From Modestobacter sp. VKM Ac-2977 (GTDB taxonomy: Bacteria > Actinomycetota > Actinomycetes > Mycobacteriales > Geodermatophilaceae), in the NCBI RefSeq assembly GCF_026968045.1, contig NZ_JAPVBQ010000001.1:1439238-1503237 (forward strand): a stretch of 64,000 nt of DNA, given 5' to 3'. Position numbers and translations under genes: made by a program. The notes under the pieces are model-generated. The model was not told where the DNA came from. It was given only the letters and a program-made list of their open reading frames with translations, and did no database searches. Below are positions 52,336 through 60,282 of this stretch, one piece after another (the stretch's first letter is position 1; every line of letters starts with the position of its first letter).

Positions 52336-53136
52336 TCAGCGCCGCCGCGGGGCCCAGGGGTCGTCGGGGTCGAAGTCGTCGGCCTCGTCCGCGGCGACCG
52401 TGCTCGGGCGCGCCGGGTCCGGGGCCGGGTGGCGGGCTGCTGCCTCCAGGGCGGCGTCCCGCTCGGCGGCCCGCTGTGCGCGCTCCAGCCGGGCGTCCTC
52501 CCGCAGCTGCCGGCGGCTCGGCGTCCCGTCGGGGTTGGTGAGCGCCAGCCAGTCGTCCTTCTGCCGCCACAGCAGGGCGCCGGCCAGGGGGAGGCCCAGC
52601 GGCACGACGTACCCGGCCACCCGCTCCATGCCGCCCTCGCCGAGCCCGACGAACACCGCGGAGGCGAAGAAGATCGTGCCGATCACCCCGACGAGCCCCA
52701 GCACGGCCAGCGTGGTGCCCACCGCCTCCGAGCCGGGCCGCACCCCGTAGGCCAGGGCGATCAGCCCGAGCGCCCCGGCGACGAAGTGCACCCCCGCCGC
52801 GATCGCGTGGACCGTGGTGTCGCCGTCGGAGGGGAAGAGCCCGACCAGCAGCACCCCGAGCCCGGACAGGCCCAGCAGCGGGCCGGCCAGGCGCCCGCCC
52901 GTGCCGGACAGTCCGGGGCGCAACAGCACCGCCCCGGCGATGATCAGCACCCCCTGCAGGAGGAAGGAGGCGTTCATCAGCAACCGGGCCGGCGAGGTGG
53001 CCGTACCGAGGTCGCTGATCACGTCCGCCGAGTACGAGTAGCCGTCGTACTGCAACGCGGCGATCGCCTCGACGACGAAGAACTGCAGGGTCAGCACCCA
53101 CGCGAGCCCGCCCCAGCGGTACCGGCTGTCCGTCAC
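52336..53136 (-). CDS. DUF998 family membrane protein
   Basis: 266 residues from GTG 53136 (no ATG in frame nearby without running over the divergent gene). Six membrane helices over residues 8-180, with the DUF998 mark [13 protein letters not shown] after the first and [17 protein letters not shown] later. The C-terminal 80 residues are hydrophilic, highly charged (helical [18 protein letters not shown]) and end in acidic then basic residues. Function unknown. It is divergent from the YnfA gene with 49 bases between. Confidence 0.8.
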   Translation of the reverse strand: MTDSRYRWGGLAWVLTLQFFVVEAIAALQYDGYSYSADVISDLGTATSPARLLMNASFLLQGVLIIAGAVLLRPGLSGTGGRLAGPLLGLSGLGVLLVGLFPSDGDTTVHAIAAGVHFVAGALGLIALAYGVRPGSEAVGTTLAVLGLVGVIGTIFFASAVFVGLGEGGMERVAGYVVPLGLPLAGALLWRQKDDWLALTNPDGTPSRRQLREDARLERAQRAAERDAALEAAARHPAPDPARPSTVAADEADDFDPDDPWAPRRR

Positions 53137-53185
53137 GGTGAGCCATGGTCCCAGCCCCGGCTGTGCGACCGGGAGACTGGCCGGT

Positions 53186-53518
53186 GTGACGATCCGCTCC
53201 ATCGCCCTGTTCGTGCTCGCCGCACTGCTGGAGATCGGCGGCGCCTGGCTGGTCTGGCAGGGCCTGCGGGAGCACCGCGGCTGGCTCTGGGTGGGCATCG
53301 GGATGGTGTCGCTGGCGCTCTACGGCATGGTCGCCACGCTGCAGCCGGAGGCCGCCTTCGGCCGGGTGCTCGCCGCCTACGGCGGGGTCTTCGTCGCCGG
53401 GTCGCTGCTGTGGGGGATGGCCGCCGACGGCTTCCGGCCGGACCGCTGGGACGTCGCCGGTGCGCTGGTCTGCCTGCTCGGCGTCGCGCTGATCATGTAC
53501 GCGCCCCGGAGTGCCTGA
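53186..53518 (+). CDS. YnfA family (UPF0060) membrane protein
   Basis: 110 residues, four helices. Family marks: [44 protein letters not shown] and [31 protein letters not shown]0060/YnfA is related to small multidrug transporters; transport is inferred. GAGACT (53173-53178) lies seven bases before the GTG, another leaderless pattern. Confidence 0.92.
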   Translation: MTIRSIALFVLAALLEIGGAWLVWQGLREHRGWLWVGIGMVSLALYGMVATLQPEAAFGRVLAAYGGVFVAGSLLWGMAADGFRPDRWDVAGALVCLLGVALIMYAPRSA

Positions 53519-53527
53519 GCGGCTCGG

Positions 53528-54019
53528 TCAGGCGGTGGCCCCGGCGTGGGTGAGCACGGCTGCGTACTGGTCGGGTGACAGCCACGACGGGTTGCTCCCC
53601 GCGGGCATCCGCAGCACCTCGGCCGCACGGGTCGCCGGATCGGCCAGCAGCTCGGCCCGGTCGACCGGGTGGGCCAGCCGGGTCCACCGGACGGCGACCG
53701 CCGGCCCGCCCGGGGCGGCGTCGTCCACCGGCCCGGCCAGCTCGCCCAGGGCGTGCACCCCGGGCCGGTCGCGGCCGCTGACCCACAACAGACACGGCTG
53801 GCCCGGCGCCATGAGGCCCAGCCGGTAGGAGGGCCGCACGCACCGGTCCAGCACCGCAGCGTCACCCGGCCGCCACCGGGGGGCCAGGGCCTCGGGCGGC
53901 CGGTTGCTCTTGAGCACCCAGCAGGCGACGTCGACGGCGGTCAGCTGCGGCACGGCCCGAGCCAACCAGCCGCGCGGCGCGTCGGCGACAGGACGGTCGT
54001 GCGCCACCGGATCTCGCAC
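53528..54019 (-). CDS. Putative EVE/PUA-like domain protein
   Basis: 163 residues. From about residue 30 it reads ACWVLKSNRPPEAL, later GLMAPGQPCLLWVSG and PGVHALGELAGPVD, the order seen in EVE-domain proteins (a Trp-Lys-start strand, a basic turn, a MxxGD-like turn with LFxxSG, and GIxGxGxV). Those proteins belong to the PUA superfamily and bind modified bases or RNA. The match is by eye and the family assignment is tentative. It converges on ynfA and is divergent from the MurE-like gene. Confidence 0.6.
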   Translation of the reverse strand: MRDPVAHDRPVADAPRGWLARAVPQLTAVDVACWVLKSNRPPEALAPRWRPGDAAVLDRCVRPSYRLGLMAPGQPCLLWVSGRDRPGVHALGELAGPVDDAAPGGPAVAVRWTRLAHPVDRAELLADPATRAAEVLRMPAGSNPSWLSPDQYAAVLTHAGATA

Positions 54020-54054
54020 TGCCGGGTACGCGCCGCTGGCCTACCGTCGACCGG

Positions 54055-55572
54055 GTGTCGCTCCCCGCGGTCCCCTGGGCTGCTGTCGAGTCCCGTGCCC
54101 GCAGCGTGGCCACCGGTCCCGTCGTCCGCTCCGGTGGCGCCGACGACCTGCTGGTGCGCGACCTGGTCACCGACTCGCGGGCGGTGACCCCCGGCTGCCT
54201 GTTCGCCTGCGTCCGCGGGGCGCGCAGCGACGGCCACCGGTTCGCCGAGGCCGCCCTGGCCGCCGGGGCTGCGGCGCTCCTCGTCGACCGGTTGCTGCCG
54301 CTGGACGCACCGCAGCTGCTGGTGCCGTCGGTCCGCGCGCTGCTCGGGCCGCTGGGCGCCCTGCTGACCGGCGACCCCGCCGAGCACCTGCGGCTGGTCG
54401 GCGTGACCGGGAGCAACGGCAAGACGACGACCAGCACGCTGGTGCGCGGCGTGCTCGAGGCCGCCGGTGAGTGCGCCGGAGTGGTCACCACACTCGGCGC
54501 ACGGGTGGCCGGTCAGACCCGCGGCACCCGGCTGACCACCCCCGAGGCGCCGGAGCTGCACGGGCTGCTGCGCTGGATGCTCGACGCGGGCGCCACCAGC
54601 GCGGTGGTGGAGGCCTCCTCCATCGCCCTGGACGTCGGCCGGGTCGACGCCGTGCACGTCGAGGTGGCGGTCTTCACCGGCTTCGAGGAGGACCACCTCG
54701 ACCACCACGGCACGATCGAGCAGTACTGGGCGAGCAAGGCGCTGCTGTTCACCCCCGAGCGCACCGACAGCGCCGTCGTCGTGGTGGACGACCCGTGGGG
54801 CCGTCGGCTGGCCGACCAGGCGCGGGTGCCGGTGACCCGGGTGTCCACCCGGCCGGAGGTGCCCGCCGACGTCCGGGTGCTGGGCTGGCGCACCGGCGTC
54901 GACGGCACCAGCGTGGTCGTCGAGGACGACGGCGGGCGGCACTGGATCTGCTCGCCGCTGGTCGGCCGGGTGCACGTGGGCAACATCGCCGCAGCCTGGG
55001 CGACCGGCCGCTCGCTCGGGCTGGCGCCGGAGACCATCGCCGCGGGCCTCGCCGCGACCGCGGCACCGGCGGGGCGCAACACCCTGCTGCGCGAGCCGGG
55101 TGGGCCGCTCGTCATCGTCGACTACGCCCACACCCCTCGGGCGCTGGCCGCCGCGGTGCAGACCGCCCGCGACCTCACCGGGCCCGGCGGGGAGGTGCAC
55201 CTGGTGCTGGGCGCCCGCGGCCGCCGCGACCGGTATAAGCGCCAGGGGCTCGGTGTCTCCGCCCGCGCCGCCGACACCGTGTGGCTGACCAACGAGGGCA
55301 GCCACGGTGAGCGGCCCGAGGCGATCGTCGAGGAGCTGCGGGTCGGGCTGATCGGCAGCAGCGCGGTCGTGCACACCGTGCTCGACCGCCGGGCGGCGAT
55401 CACCGCTGCGGTGGAGGCCGCCGGGAGCCGGGACGTGGTGCTCGTCGTCGGCCGCGGCCACGAGACCACGCTGACCGACGACGGCGCCCCGGTGCCCTTC
55501 GACGACGCCCAGGTGGCGCAGGAGGCGTTGGACTCCCGGGCCGAGGAACTGGTGGCCGAGCAGGCCTCCTGA
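54055..55572 (+). CDS. MurE-like Mur ligase family protein
   Basis: 505 residues of UDP-MurNAc-peptide ligase type. The N-terminal domain has VTDSRAVTPGCLFACVRGARSDGH. The ATP motif is VTGSNGKTTT near residue 120. The FxxDHLDxH-type metal site is FTGFEEDHLDHHG, with the carbamylated lysine in YWASKALLF. In MurE the amino-acid pocket carries DNPR (diaminopimelate) or a related motif; here the corresponding region reads TNEGSHGERPE. It lies outside a cell-wall cluster, so it is a paralogue with unknown substrate. TACCGT lies seven bases before the GTG. Confidence 0.85.
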   Translation: MSLPAVPWAAVESRARSVATGPVVRSGGADDLLVRDLVTDSRAVTPGCLFACVRGARSDGHRFAEAALAAGAAALLVDRLLPLDAPQLLVPSVRALLGPLGALLTGDPAEHLRLVGVTGSNGKTTTSTLVRGVLEAAGECAGVVTTLGARVAGQTRGTRLTTPEAPELHGLLRWMLDAGATSAVVEASSIALDVGRVDAVHVEVAVFTGFEEDHLDHHGTIEQYWASKALLFTPERTDSAVVVVDDPWGRRLADQARVPVTRVSTRPEVPADVRVLGWRTGVDGTSVVVEDDGGRHWICSPLVGRVHVGNIAAAWATGRSLGLAPETIAAGLAATAAPAGRNTLLREPGGPLVIVDYAHTPRALAAAVQTARDLTGPGGEVHLVLGARGRRDRYKRQGLGVSARAADTVWLTNEGSHGERPEAIVEELRVGLIGSSAVVHTVLDRRAAITAAVEAAGSRDVVLVVGRGHETTLTDDGAPVPFDDAQVAQEALDSRAEELVAEQAS

Positions 55573-55615
55573 CCCCGCTGCGGGTGGCGCGCCGCACACG
55601 GGCAGGCTCCCGGGC

Positions 55616-56827
55616 GTGACGACGGGGGAGTGGCCGGGCCACCGGGCCGGTGAGCCGGGCTTCCGGCGGGCGGCCACCGCCGTGTTCCTCGCCGGGATCG
55701 CCGTGTTCGTCAGCCTGTACGCACCGCAGGCCCTGCTGCCGGAGTTCAGCCGCTCCTTCGAGGTGACCCCGGCGGCCTCGACGCTGGTCATCTCGGTGAG
55801 CACCGCCGCGCTCGCCGTGGGGCTGCTGGTGCTCGGGCCGCTGTCGGACCGCCGCGGCCGCACCGGCATCCTGCACGCCAGCCTGGCCGCCGCCGCGCTG
55901 CTCGCGGTGCTGATCGCGCTGGCGCCGGGGTGGGAGGCGCTGCTGGTGCTCCGCGGGCTGCAGGGCTTCGCCCTGGCCGGGCTGCCCGCCGTGGCGGTGG
56001 CCTACCTGCGCGAGGAGTTGCACCCGGCGATGAGCTCGCGCGCGATCGGGCTCTACGTCAGCGGCACCGCGATCGGTGGCCTGTCCGGCCGGCTGCTCAC
56101 CGGCGTGCTGACCGAACTGGGCGGCTGGCGGACGGCGCTGGGCGGTGCGGCGGTGGTCGCCGTCGCCTGTGCGGTCGCCGTCCGGCTGCTGCTGCCCCCG
56201 GCCCGCCGGTTCACCCCGCTCTCCCGGCAGGGCAGGTTGCTGCGCCAGCTGGGCTCGGCGTTCACCGACCCGGCGTTGCTCGCGCTCTACGGGCTGGCCG
56301 CGCTGCTCATGGGCGGCTTCGTCGCCGTCTACAACGCCGGCACGTTCCGGCTGGAGTCCGCGCCCTACTCGCTGACGCCCGCGGTGGCCGGGCTGGTGTT
56401 CCTGGCGTACCTGCTGGGTTCGGCGAGTTCGCCGACCGCCGGCTGGCTGGCCGACCGGATGGGCCGGCGGGTGGTGGTGCCGGGAGCGGTGGCGCTGATG
56501 GCGGCGGGCATCGCACTGACCCTGCCGACGCCGTTGTGGTGCGTCGTCCTGGGGTTGTGCGTGCTGACCGTCGGGTTCTTCGCCGCCCACGGCGTGGCCA
56601 GTGGCTGGGTGGCGGCACGGGCCCAGCTGGGCGGCCGGCCGGTCGGGCAGGCGGCCTCGCTCTACTCGTTCTGGTACTACGTCGGCTCGTCGGTGGGCGG
56701 CACGCTGGCCGGCCGGGCCTGGCAGGACGCCGGCTGGCCCGGGGTCGCACTGCTCGCCGGTGGCTGCGCGCTCGCGGCCCTGGTGCTCACCGGCGCGCTC
56801 GGCCGCACCCGCTCCCTGCAGCCCTGA
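55616..56827 (+). CDS. MFS transporter, YnfM-like
   Basis: 403 residues with 12 membrane helices. Motif A is GPLSDRRGRTGIL, with a similar turn ADRMGRRVVVP in the second half. It resembles the YnfM/CmlA-like branch through LYAPQALLPEFSRSFEV at the first extracellular side. Substrate unknown. GTG start; CAGGCT lies seven bases upstream (55603-55608). Terminator follows. Confidence 0.88.
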   Translation: MTTGEWPGHRAGEPGFRRAATAVFLAGIAVFVSLYAPQALLPEFSRSFEVTPAASTLVISVSTAALAVGLLVLGPLSDRRGRTGILHASLAAAALLAVLIALAPGWEALLVLRGLQGFALAGLPAVAVAYLREELHPAMSSRAIGLYVSGTAIGGLSGRLLTGVLTELGGWRTALGGAAVVAVACAVAVRLLLPPARRFTPLSRQGRLLRQLGSAFTDPALLALYGLAALLMGGFVAVYNAGTFRLESAPYSLTPAVAGLVFLAYLLGSASSPTAGWLADRMGRRVVVPGAVALMAAGIALTLPTPLWCVVLGLCVLTVGFFAAHGVASGWVAARAQLGGRPVGQAASLYSFWYYVGSSVGGTLAGRAWQDAGWPGVALLAGGCALAALVLTGALGRTRSLQP

Positions 56828-56835
56828 CCGGACGC

Positions 56836-56880
56836 GACGAGGGCGGCGCCCCGGGGGTTCCCGGGTGCGCCGCCCTCGTC
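56836..56880. terminator. Convergent terminator after the MFS gene
   Basis: Perfect 14-bp stem GACGAGGGCGGCGC (56836-56849) / GCGCCGCCCTCGTC (56867-56880); the loop region can pair further (CCCGGG). It lies between the plus-strand transporter and the minus-strand gene at 56909. Confidence 0.85.
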
Positions 56881-56908
56881 GGAGCTGGTCGGCTCGGGCC
56901 TCGGTGAC

Positions 56909-57112
56909 TCAGCCCTCGGTGGCGTCGTGCTCGTAGGCGCCGGCCGGGTTCGCGTCGTCGGACTGCACCGCCTGGCGCTCCAGTTCGGTGCGGTGCTCGA
57001 GCGCTTCGTCGGACAGGTGCGGGTCCTTGGCGTGCTCGCTGCGGTCCCGGGGGGCCGACTCCTCAGGGGTCATCACATCATCGAGCGTCGGTTCGTCGTG
57101 CGGGCTGGTCAT
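56909..57112 (-). CDS. Small acidic hydrophilic protein, unknown
   Basis: 67 residues from ATG 57112, preceded at five bases by GGAGGA; an upstream ATG would give a poorer site. Very acidic and charged (DEPTLDDVMTPEESAPRD, LSDEALEHRTELERQ) with no hydrophobic core, so probably intrinsically unstructured. No family recognised. Confidence 0.6.
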   Translation of the reverse strand: MTSPHDEPTLDDVMTPEESAPRDRSEHAKDPHLSDEALEHRTELERQAVQSDDANPAGAYEHDATEG

Positions 57113-57126
57113 CGCGTCCTCCGCTC

Positions 57127-57654
57127 TCATGGCCCGGCGGTTCCGGGCGGCGTCCACTCCTCGGTATCCCAGGTCGGCGTCCCCTCAAACCGGCGCAGCT
57201 CGGGCGGCTGCGGCGGCCGGGCCGACGCCGGCAGGAGCTGGATCGGTGGGGGCGGTGGTGTGCCGGCGGGGGGCAGCTCCACGACCTCGTCACCGACGTG
57301 CACCCGGGTCGGCGTGGAGGGGGCCAGCCCGGCCGGCGGCTCGATCAACGTCGTGTAGGCGGCCACGTCATTGGTCATCACGTCGACGGAGCCCGGGGGC
57401 GACGTGGCGTCCTGCAGCGGGCCGAACGTCAGCGTGAGCTCGCCCTCGGACACCCGTGCGGTGCGGGGCAGGCTGGGGTGGCTGCTGCTTCCCCAGGTGG
57501 TCACCCCGAGGACGGCGCCGTCCTCGACCCACCGGATGCCGAGGCTCGGGTACGGCTGCCCGGGGTGTGGGGGAGCGCTGAGCACCGGGATGCGCCCGCC
57601 GTCCGGCCGGCCCTGGGCCCGGATCACCACCGGTTCCGCCTGCTCGTCCGTCAT
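57127..57654 (-). CDS. Hypothetical protein with proline-rich tail
   Basis: 175 residues from ATG 57654. The first 120 residues look like a compact beta-rich domain (SLGIRWVEDGAVLGVTTWGSS, RVSEGELTLTFGPLQDA, THPTRVHVGDEVVELP-like strands). The rest is proline-rich (AGTPPPPPIQLLPA) and ends FEGTPTWDTEEWTPPG. No signal peptide, no known family. It begins 18 bases after the end of the SOS-box gene on the same strand, so it may share its transcript. Confidence 0.6.
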   Translation of the reverse strand: MTDEQAEPVVIRAQGRPDGGRIPVLSAPPHPGQPYPSLGIRWVEDGAVLGVTTWGSSSHPSLPRTARVSEGELTLTFGPLQDATSPPGSVDVMTNDVAAYTTLIEPPAGLAPSTPTRVHVGDEVVELPPAGTPPPPPIQLLPASARPPQPPELRRFEGTPTWDTEEWTPPGTAGP

Positions 57655-57672
57655 GCGGCGCACCTTAGGGCC

Positions 57673-58044
57673 TCAGCCCTGTTCCAACTGTCCTGCGGGG
57701 AGCCAGGCCTCCACCAGCACCGGGCCGTGCGCACCGACGACGGTGTAGGCGACCCGGCCGTGCCAGCCGTCCTCCCGCTGCCGCCACTCGACCAGCAGCC
57801 CCGGCCAGGTGCCCGGCGCGTCGGGCGGGTCGTGCACCCAGCAGTGCCGTCCGTGGCCGCCGGCCGGCCGGCGAACGGCGTCGGCCGGTGCGGCGGGCCC
57901 GGGCGGTGGCCCAGATGGCGGTGGCCCAGATGGCGGTGGCCCGGACGGCGGGGGCCCGGACGGCGATGATGCGGGGAGTCCGGACCGGGCCGCGCGGTCG
58001 GCCAACGAGCCGGCGTGCCGCCCCCGCTGCATCCCCCCGGCCAC
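57673..58044 (-). CDS. SOS-box-controlled small protein, unknown
   Basis: 123 residues from GTG 58044, which is six bases after GAGGAT (minus strand, 58051-58056) in the leaderless pattern. A LexA box lies over the -35 region. Residues 1-24 are polar; about 28-49 are four SGPPP-type repeats; the C-terminal domain (about 69-123) has HCWVHDPP, GLLVEWRQREDGWHGRVAYTV and VLVEAWLPAGQL. I do not recognise the family with certainty; comparable short CWV/VLVEAWLP proteins may occur near DNA-damage genes in actinobacteria, but I cannot confirm it. DNA-damage induction is the best-supported inference. Confidence 0.7.
   Translation of the reverse strand: MAGGMQRGRHAGSLADRAARSGLPASSPSGPPPSGPPPSGPPPSGPPPGPAAPADAVRRPAGGHGRHCWVHDPPDAPGTWPGLLVEWRQREDGWHGRVAYTVVGAHGPVLVEAWLPAGQLEQG
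57905..57964. repeat. Four 15-bp tandem repeats coding for SGPPP units
   Basis: Unit GGTGGCCCAGATGGC: two identical copies (57905, 57920), then two with changes (57935, 57950). On the coding (minus) strand they give a Pro/Ser/Gly linker. The recent-looking duplication suggests length variation between strains. Confidence 0.85.
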
Positions 58045-58065
58045 CCGGACATCCTCGCACGCTGA

Positions 58066-58081
58066 TCGAACACGCGTTCGA
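58066..58081. promoter_or_regulatory. LexA (SOS) box
   Basis: TCGAACACGCGTTCGA matches the actinobacterial SOS-box consensus TCGAAC-N4-GTTCGA without a mismatch. Its near edge lies 22 bases before the GTG at 58044 on the minus strand, covering the -35 of that gene's promoter. No plus-strand gene starts on the other side. Confidence 0.88.
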
Positions 58082-58103
58082 AGCATGCCGGACCACCGTC
58101 GAC

Positions 58104-58151
58104 TGACAGCTGAGCGGGCTTCCCGGCCCCGGGATCCCCGCTCAGCTGTCA
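58104..58151 (-). terminator. Terminator of the AraC-family gene
   Basis: Perfect 15-bp stem TGACAGCTGAGCGGG (58104-58118) / CCCGCTCAGCTGTCA (58137-58151). The stop codon of the AraC gene is within the first strand read on the minus strand. It insulates the SOS-box gene from AraC transcription. Confidence 0.85.
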
Positions 58152-59144
58152 CTCGACGTCGGCGCGGGCGCGGGCGCCGGCACCGGGGGACGTCATCGGG
58201 GGTGGTCGCTGGTCGCGCCACTCCCGGGGCGTCGTCCCGAAGGCCGCCCGGAACCGGCGGCTGAAGTGCGACGGGTCGCTGAACCCCCATGACCGGGCGA
58301 CCGCGGCGATCGGCCGGCCGCCGGGCCGCGCCAGCTCGGCCCGCGCGCCCTCCAGGCGCTGGTCGATGACCCACTGCTCCGGGCTGAACCCGGCTGCCGA
58401 GCACAGCCGGTAGAGCTGGCGGACGCTGATCGCGTGCTCGGCCGCGATCCGGGCGGCGTCGAGGTCAGGGTCGGTCAGGTGCTGGTCGACCCAGGTGCGG
58501 ATCCGGGCCAGCAGGGTCTTGCCCGGCACGGCGCAGGTGGTGCCGTCTGCATCCGCCGCGGAGACGACCAGGGCCCGCGCCAGCTCCACGGTGGCCACGG
58601 ACAGCGCCGGCCACCCCGGGTCTGCGCTCAGCCTCTCGGCGTCCCGGGTCACCTGGGTGACGTGCGCCCGGACCAGCTCGTACAGCGGGCTGTCCGCCAC
58701 GTGCGGTGCCGCCCGGCGCACGACGTCCACCGAGAGCCCGAGCCGGGCGACCGGGATCTGCAGGGCCCGGCCCGCGCCCTCGGTGTCCCCCCAGGAGAAG
58801 GAGTAGGGGGAGGTCACGTCGGTGACCGCGAGGGTGCCGGGCGGCAGGGCACGTCGCCGGCCGCCCTGCTCGTGCCGGCCGGTGCCGTGTTCCTGGACGT
58901 AGAACGACACCACCGGCGGGGCGTCCGGCGGCGTCCGGCGGCGGCTGACGGCCAGGGGGCCCACCACGTCGGCGCGCAGCACCGGCAGGCCGCCGAGCTG
59001 CCAGGCGTCCAGGCGCACCTGCACCGGTGCCGTGGGCTCGCGCAGCCACACCCGAGAGCTCATCCCGGCCTGCAGCCGCGCGACGACGGCGGCCGGACGG
59101 CGGTCGGCGCCGGTGAGCTGCCGGCTGTCCAGGAGCGTGACCAT
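58149..59144 (-). CDS. AraC-family transcriptional regulator
   Basis: 331 residues from ATG 59144, five bases after GGGGAGG; longer starts add an unconserved Arg/Pro-rich leader. The N-terminal half (about 1-190) is an AraC_binding_2-like sensor ([21 protein letters not shown]). The C-terminal double helix-turn-helix has [21 protein letters not shown] and [25 protein letters not shown]. It is divergent from the alpha/beta hydrolase gene, its most likely target. Ligand unknown. Confidence 0.88.
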   Translation of the reverse strand: MVTLLDSRQLTGADRRPAAVVARLQAGMSSRVWLREPTAPVQVRLDAWQLGGLPVLRADVVGPLAVSRRRTPPDAPPVVSFYVQEHGTGRHEQGGRRRALPPGTLAVTDVTSPYSFSWGDTEGAGRALQIPVARLGLSVDVVRRAAPHVADSPLYELVRAHVTQVTRDAERLSADPGWPALSVATVELARALVVSAADADGTTCAVPGKTLLARIRTWVDQHLTDPDLDAARIAAEHAISVRQLYRLCSAAGFSPEQWVIDQRLEGARAELARPGGRPIAAVARSWGFSDPSHFSRRFRAAFGTTPREWRDQRPPPMTSPGAGARARADVE

Positions 59145-59298
59145 CGCGCCTCCCCGTGCGGGTGGTCGGCGACGCTGCCGCGAGCACCGACATCCTGCCG
59201 CCCCGACCGATTGCGGGGAAGGGCGTCGGGGCCGGGTGGTCGGCACGCAGGGGCCAGCACCGGGCGCCGAGGGCACAGTCCCGCGGCGGCGTCGTCCC

Positions 59299-59304
59299 TA
59301 GCGT
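59299..59304 (+). promoter_or_regulatory. Possible -10 of the hydrolase promoter
   Basis: TAGCGT, 40 bases before the hydrolase ATG in the 200-base divergent region. No direct or inverted repeats stand out as AraC half-sites. Confidence 0.4.
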
Positions 59305-59344
59305 GCTCAGCGCCAACACCCGCAGCACCCACGGAGGAGACGCC

Positions 59345-60166
59345 ATGCCCGTCCTGGCCCACGACGGCATCGAGACCTACTACAAGGACTGGGGGACCGG
59401 TCAGCCGATCGTGTTCAGCCACGGCTGGCCGCTGTCGTCGGACGACTGGGACGCCCAGCTGATGTTCTTCGTGCAGCACGGGTTCCGGGTGATCGCCCAC
59501 GACCGCCGCGGCCACGGCCGCTCCACCCAGACCAGCGACGGCCACGACATGGACCACTACGCCGACGACCTGGCGGCGCTCACCGCCCACCTGGACCTGC
59601 GCGACGCGGTGCACGTGGGCCACTCGACCGGTGGCGGCGAGGTGGCCCACTACATCGCCCGGCACGGCCAGGACCGGGTCGCCAAGGCGGTGCTGATCAG
59701 CGCGGTGCCGCCGATCATGGTGCAGACCGACGCCAACCCCGGCGGGCTGCCCAAGAGCGTCTTCGACGGCATCCAGGAGCAGGTGGCCACCAACCGGGCG
59801 CAGTTCTACCGCGACCTGCCGGCCACCGCGTTCTACGGCTTCAACCGGCCGGGCGTGGAGCCGGTCGAGGGGCTGATCCAGAACTGGTGGCGCCAGGGGA
59901 TGATGGGCGGCGCCAAGGCCCACCACGACGGCGTCGTCGCCTTCTCCCAGACCGACTTCACCGACGACCTGAAGAAGATCACCGTCCCGGTCCTGGTGAT
60001 GCACGGTGACGACGACCAGGTCGTGCCCTACGCGGACTCGGCGCCGCTGTCGGTCGAGCTGCTGCCGAACGGGACGCTGAAGACCTACGCCGGCTTCCCG
60101 CACGGCATGCCGACCACCGAGGCGGCCACGATCAACGCCGACCTGCTGGAGTTCATCCGGAGCTGA
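59345..60166 (+). CDS. Alpha/beta hydrolase, non-heme chloroperoxidase-like
   Basis: 273 residues. Catalytic triad: Ser in VGHSTGGGE, Asp in [10 protein letters not shown] and His in FPHGMP. The oxyanion region is [13 protein letters not shown], and [10 protein letters not shown] is standard. The whole set is typical of cofactor-free haloperoxidase/perhydrolase-like esterases. Start ATG 59345 with GGAGGAG upstream. Likely controlled by the divergent AraC protein; substrate unknown. Confidence 0.9.
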   Translation: MPVLAHDGIETYYKDWGTGQPIVFSHGWPLSSDDWDAQLMFFVQHGFRVIAHDRRGHGRSTQTSDGHDMDHYADDLAALTAHLDLRDAVHVGHSTGGGEVAHYIARHGQDRVAKAVLISAVPPIMVQTDANPGGLPKSVFDGIQEQVATNRAQFYRDLPATAFYGFNRPGVEPVEGLIQNWWRQGMMGGAKAHHDGVVAFSQTDFTDDLKKITVPVLVMHGDDDQVVPYADSAPLSVELLPNGTLKTYAGFPHGMPTTEAATINADLLEFIRS

Positions 60167-60209
60167 CGGCGGCCGGGGTGAGTACCGGCACCCCGGCGGT
60201 GATCACCAC

Positions 60210-60252
60210 GGGCTGGTGGCTGCCTCGCGATGGCGCAGGCAGCCACCAGCCC
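60210..60252. terminator. Convergent terminator between hydrolase and malQ
   Basis: Perfect 16-bp stem GGGCTGGTGGCTGCCT (60210-60225) / AGGCAGCCACCAGCCC (60237-60252) with an 11-base loop. Confidence 0.87.
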
Positions 60253-60282
60253 GGTCTCGCCCCACGACGCGGGGCGCCATGC

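Noticed and set aside
57905-57964. CRISPR-like repeats
   Set aside because: The 15-bp units are directly abutting with no spacers and lie in frame inside a gene.
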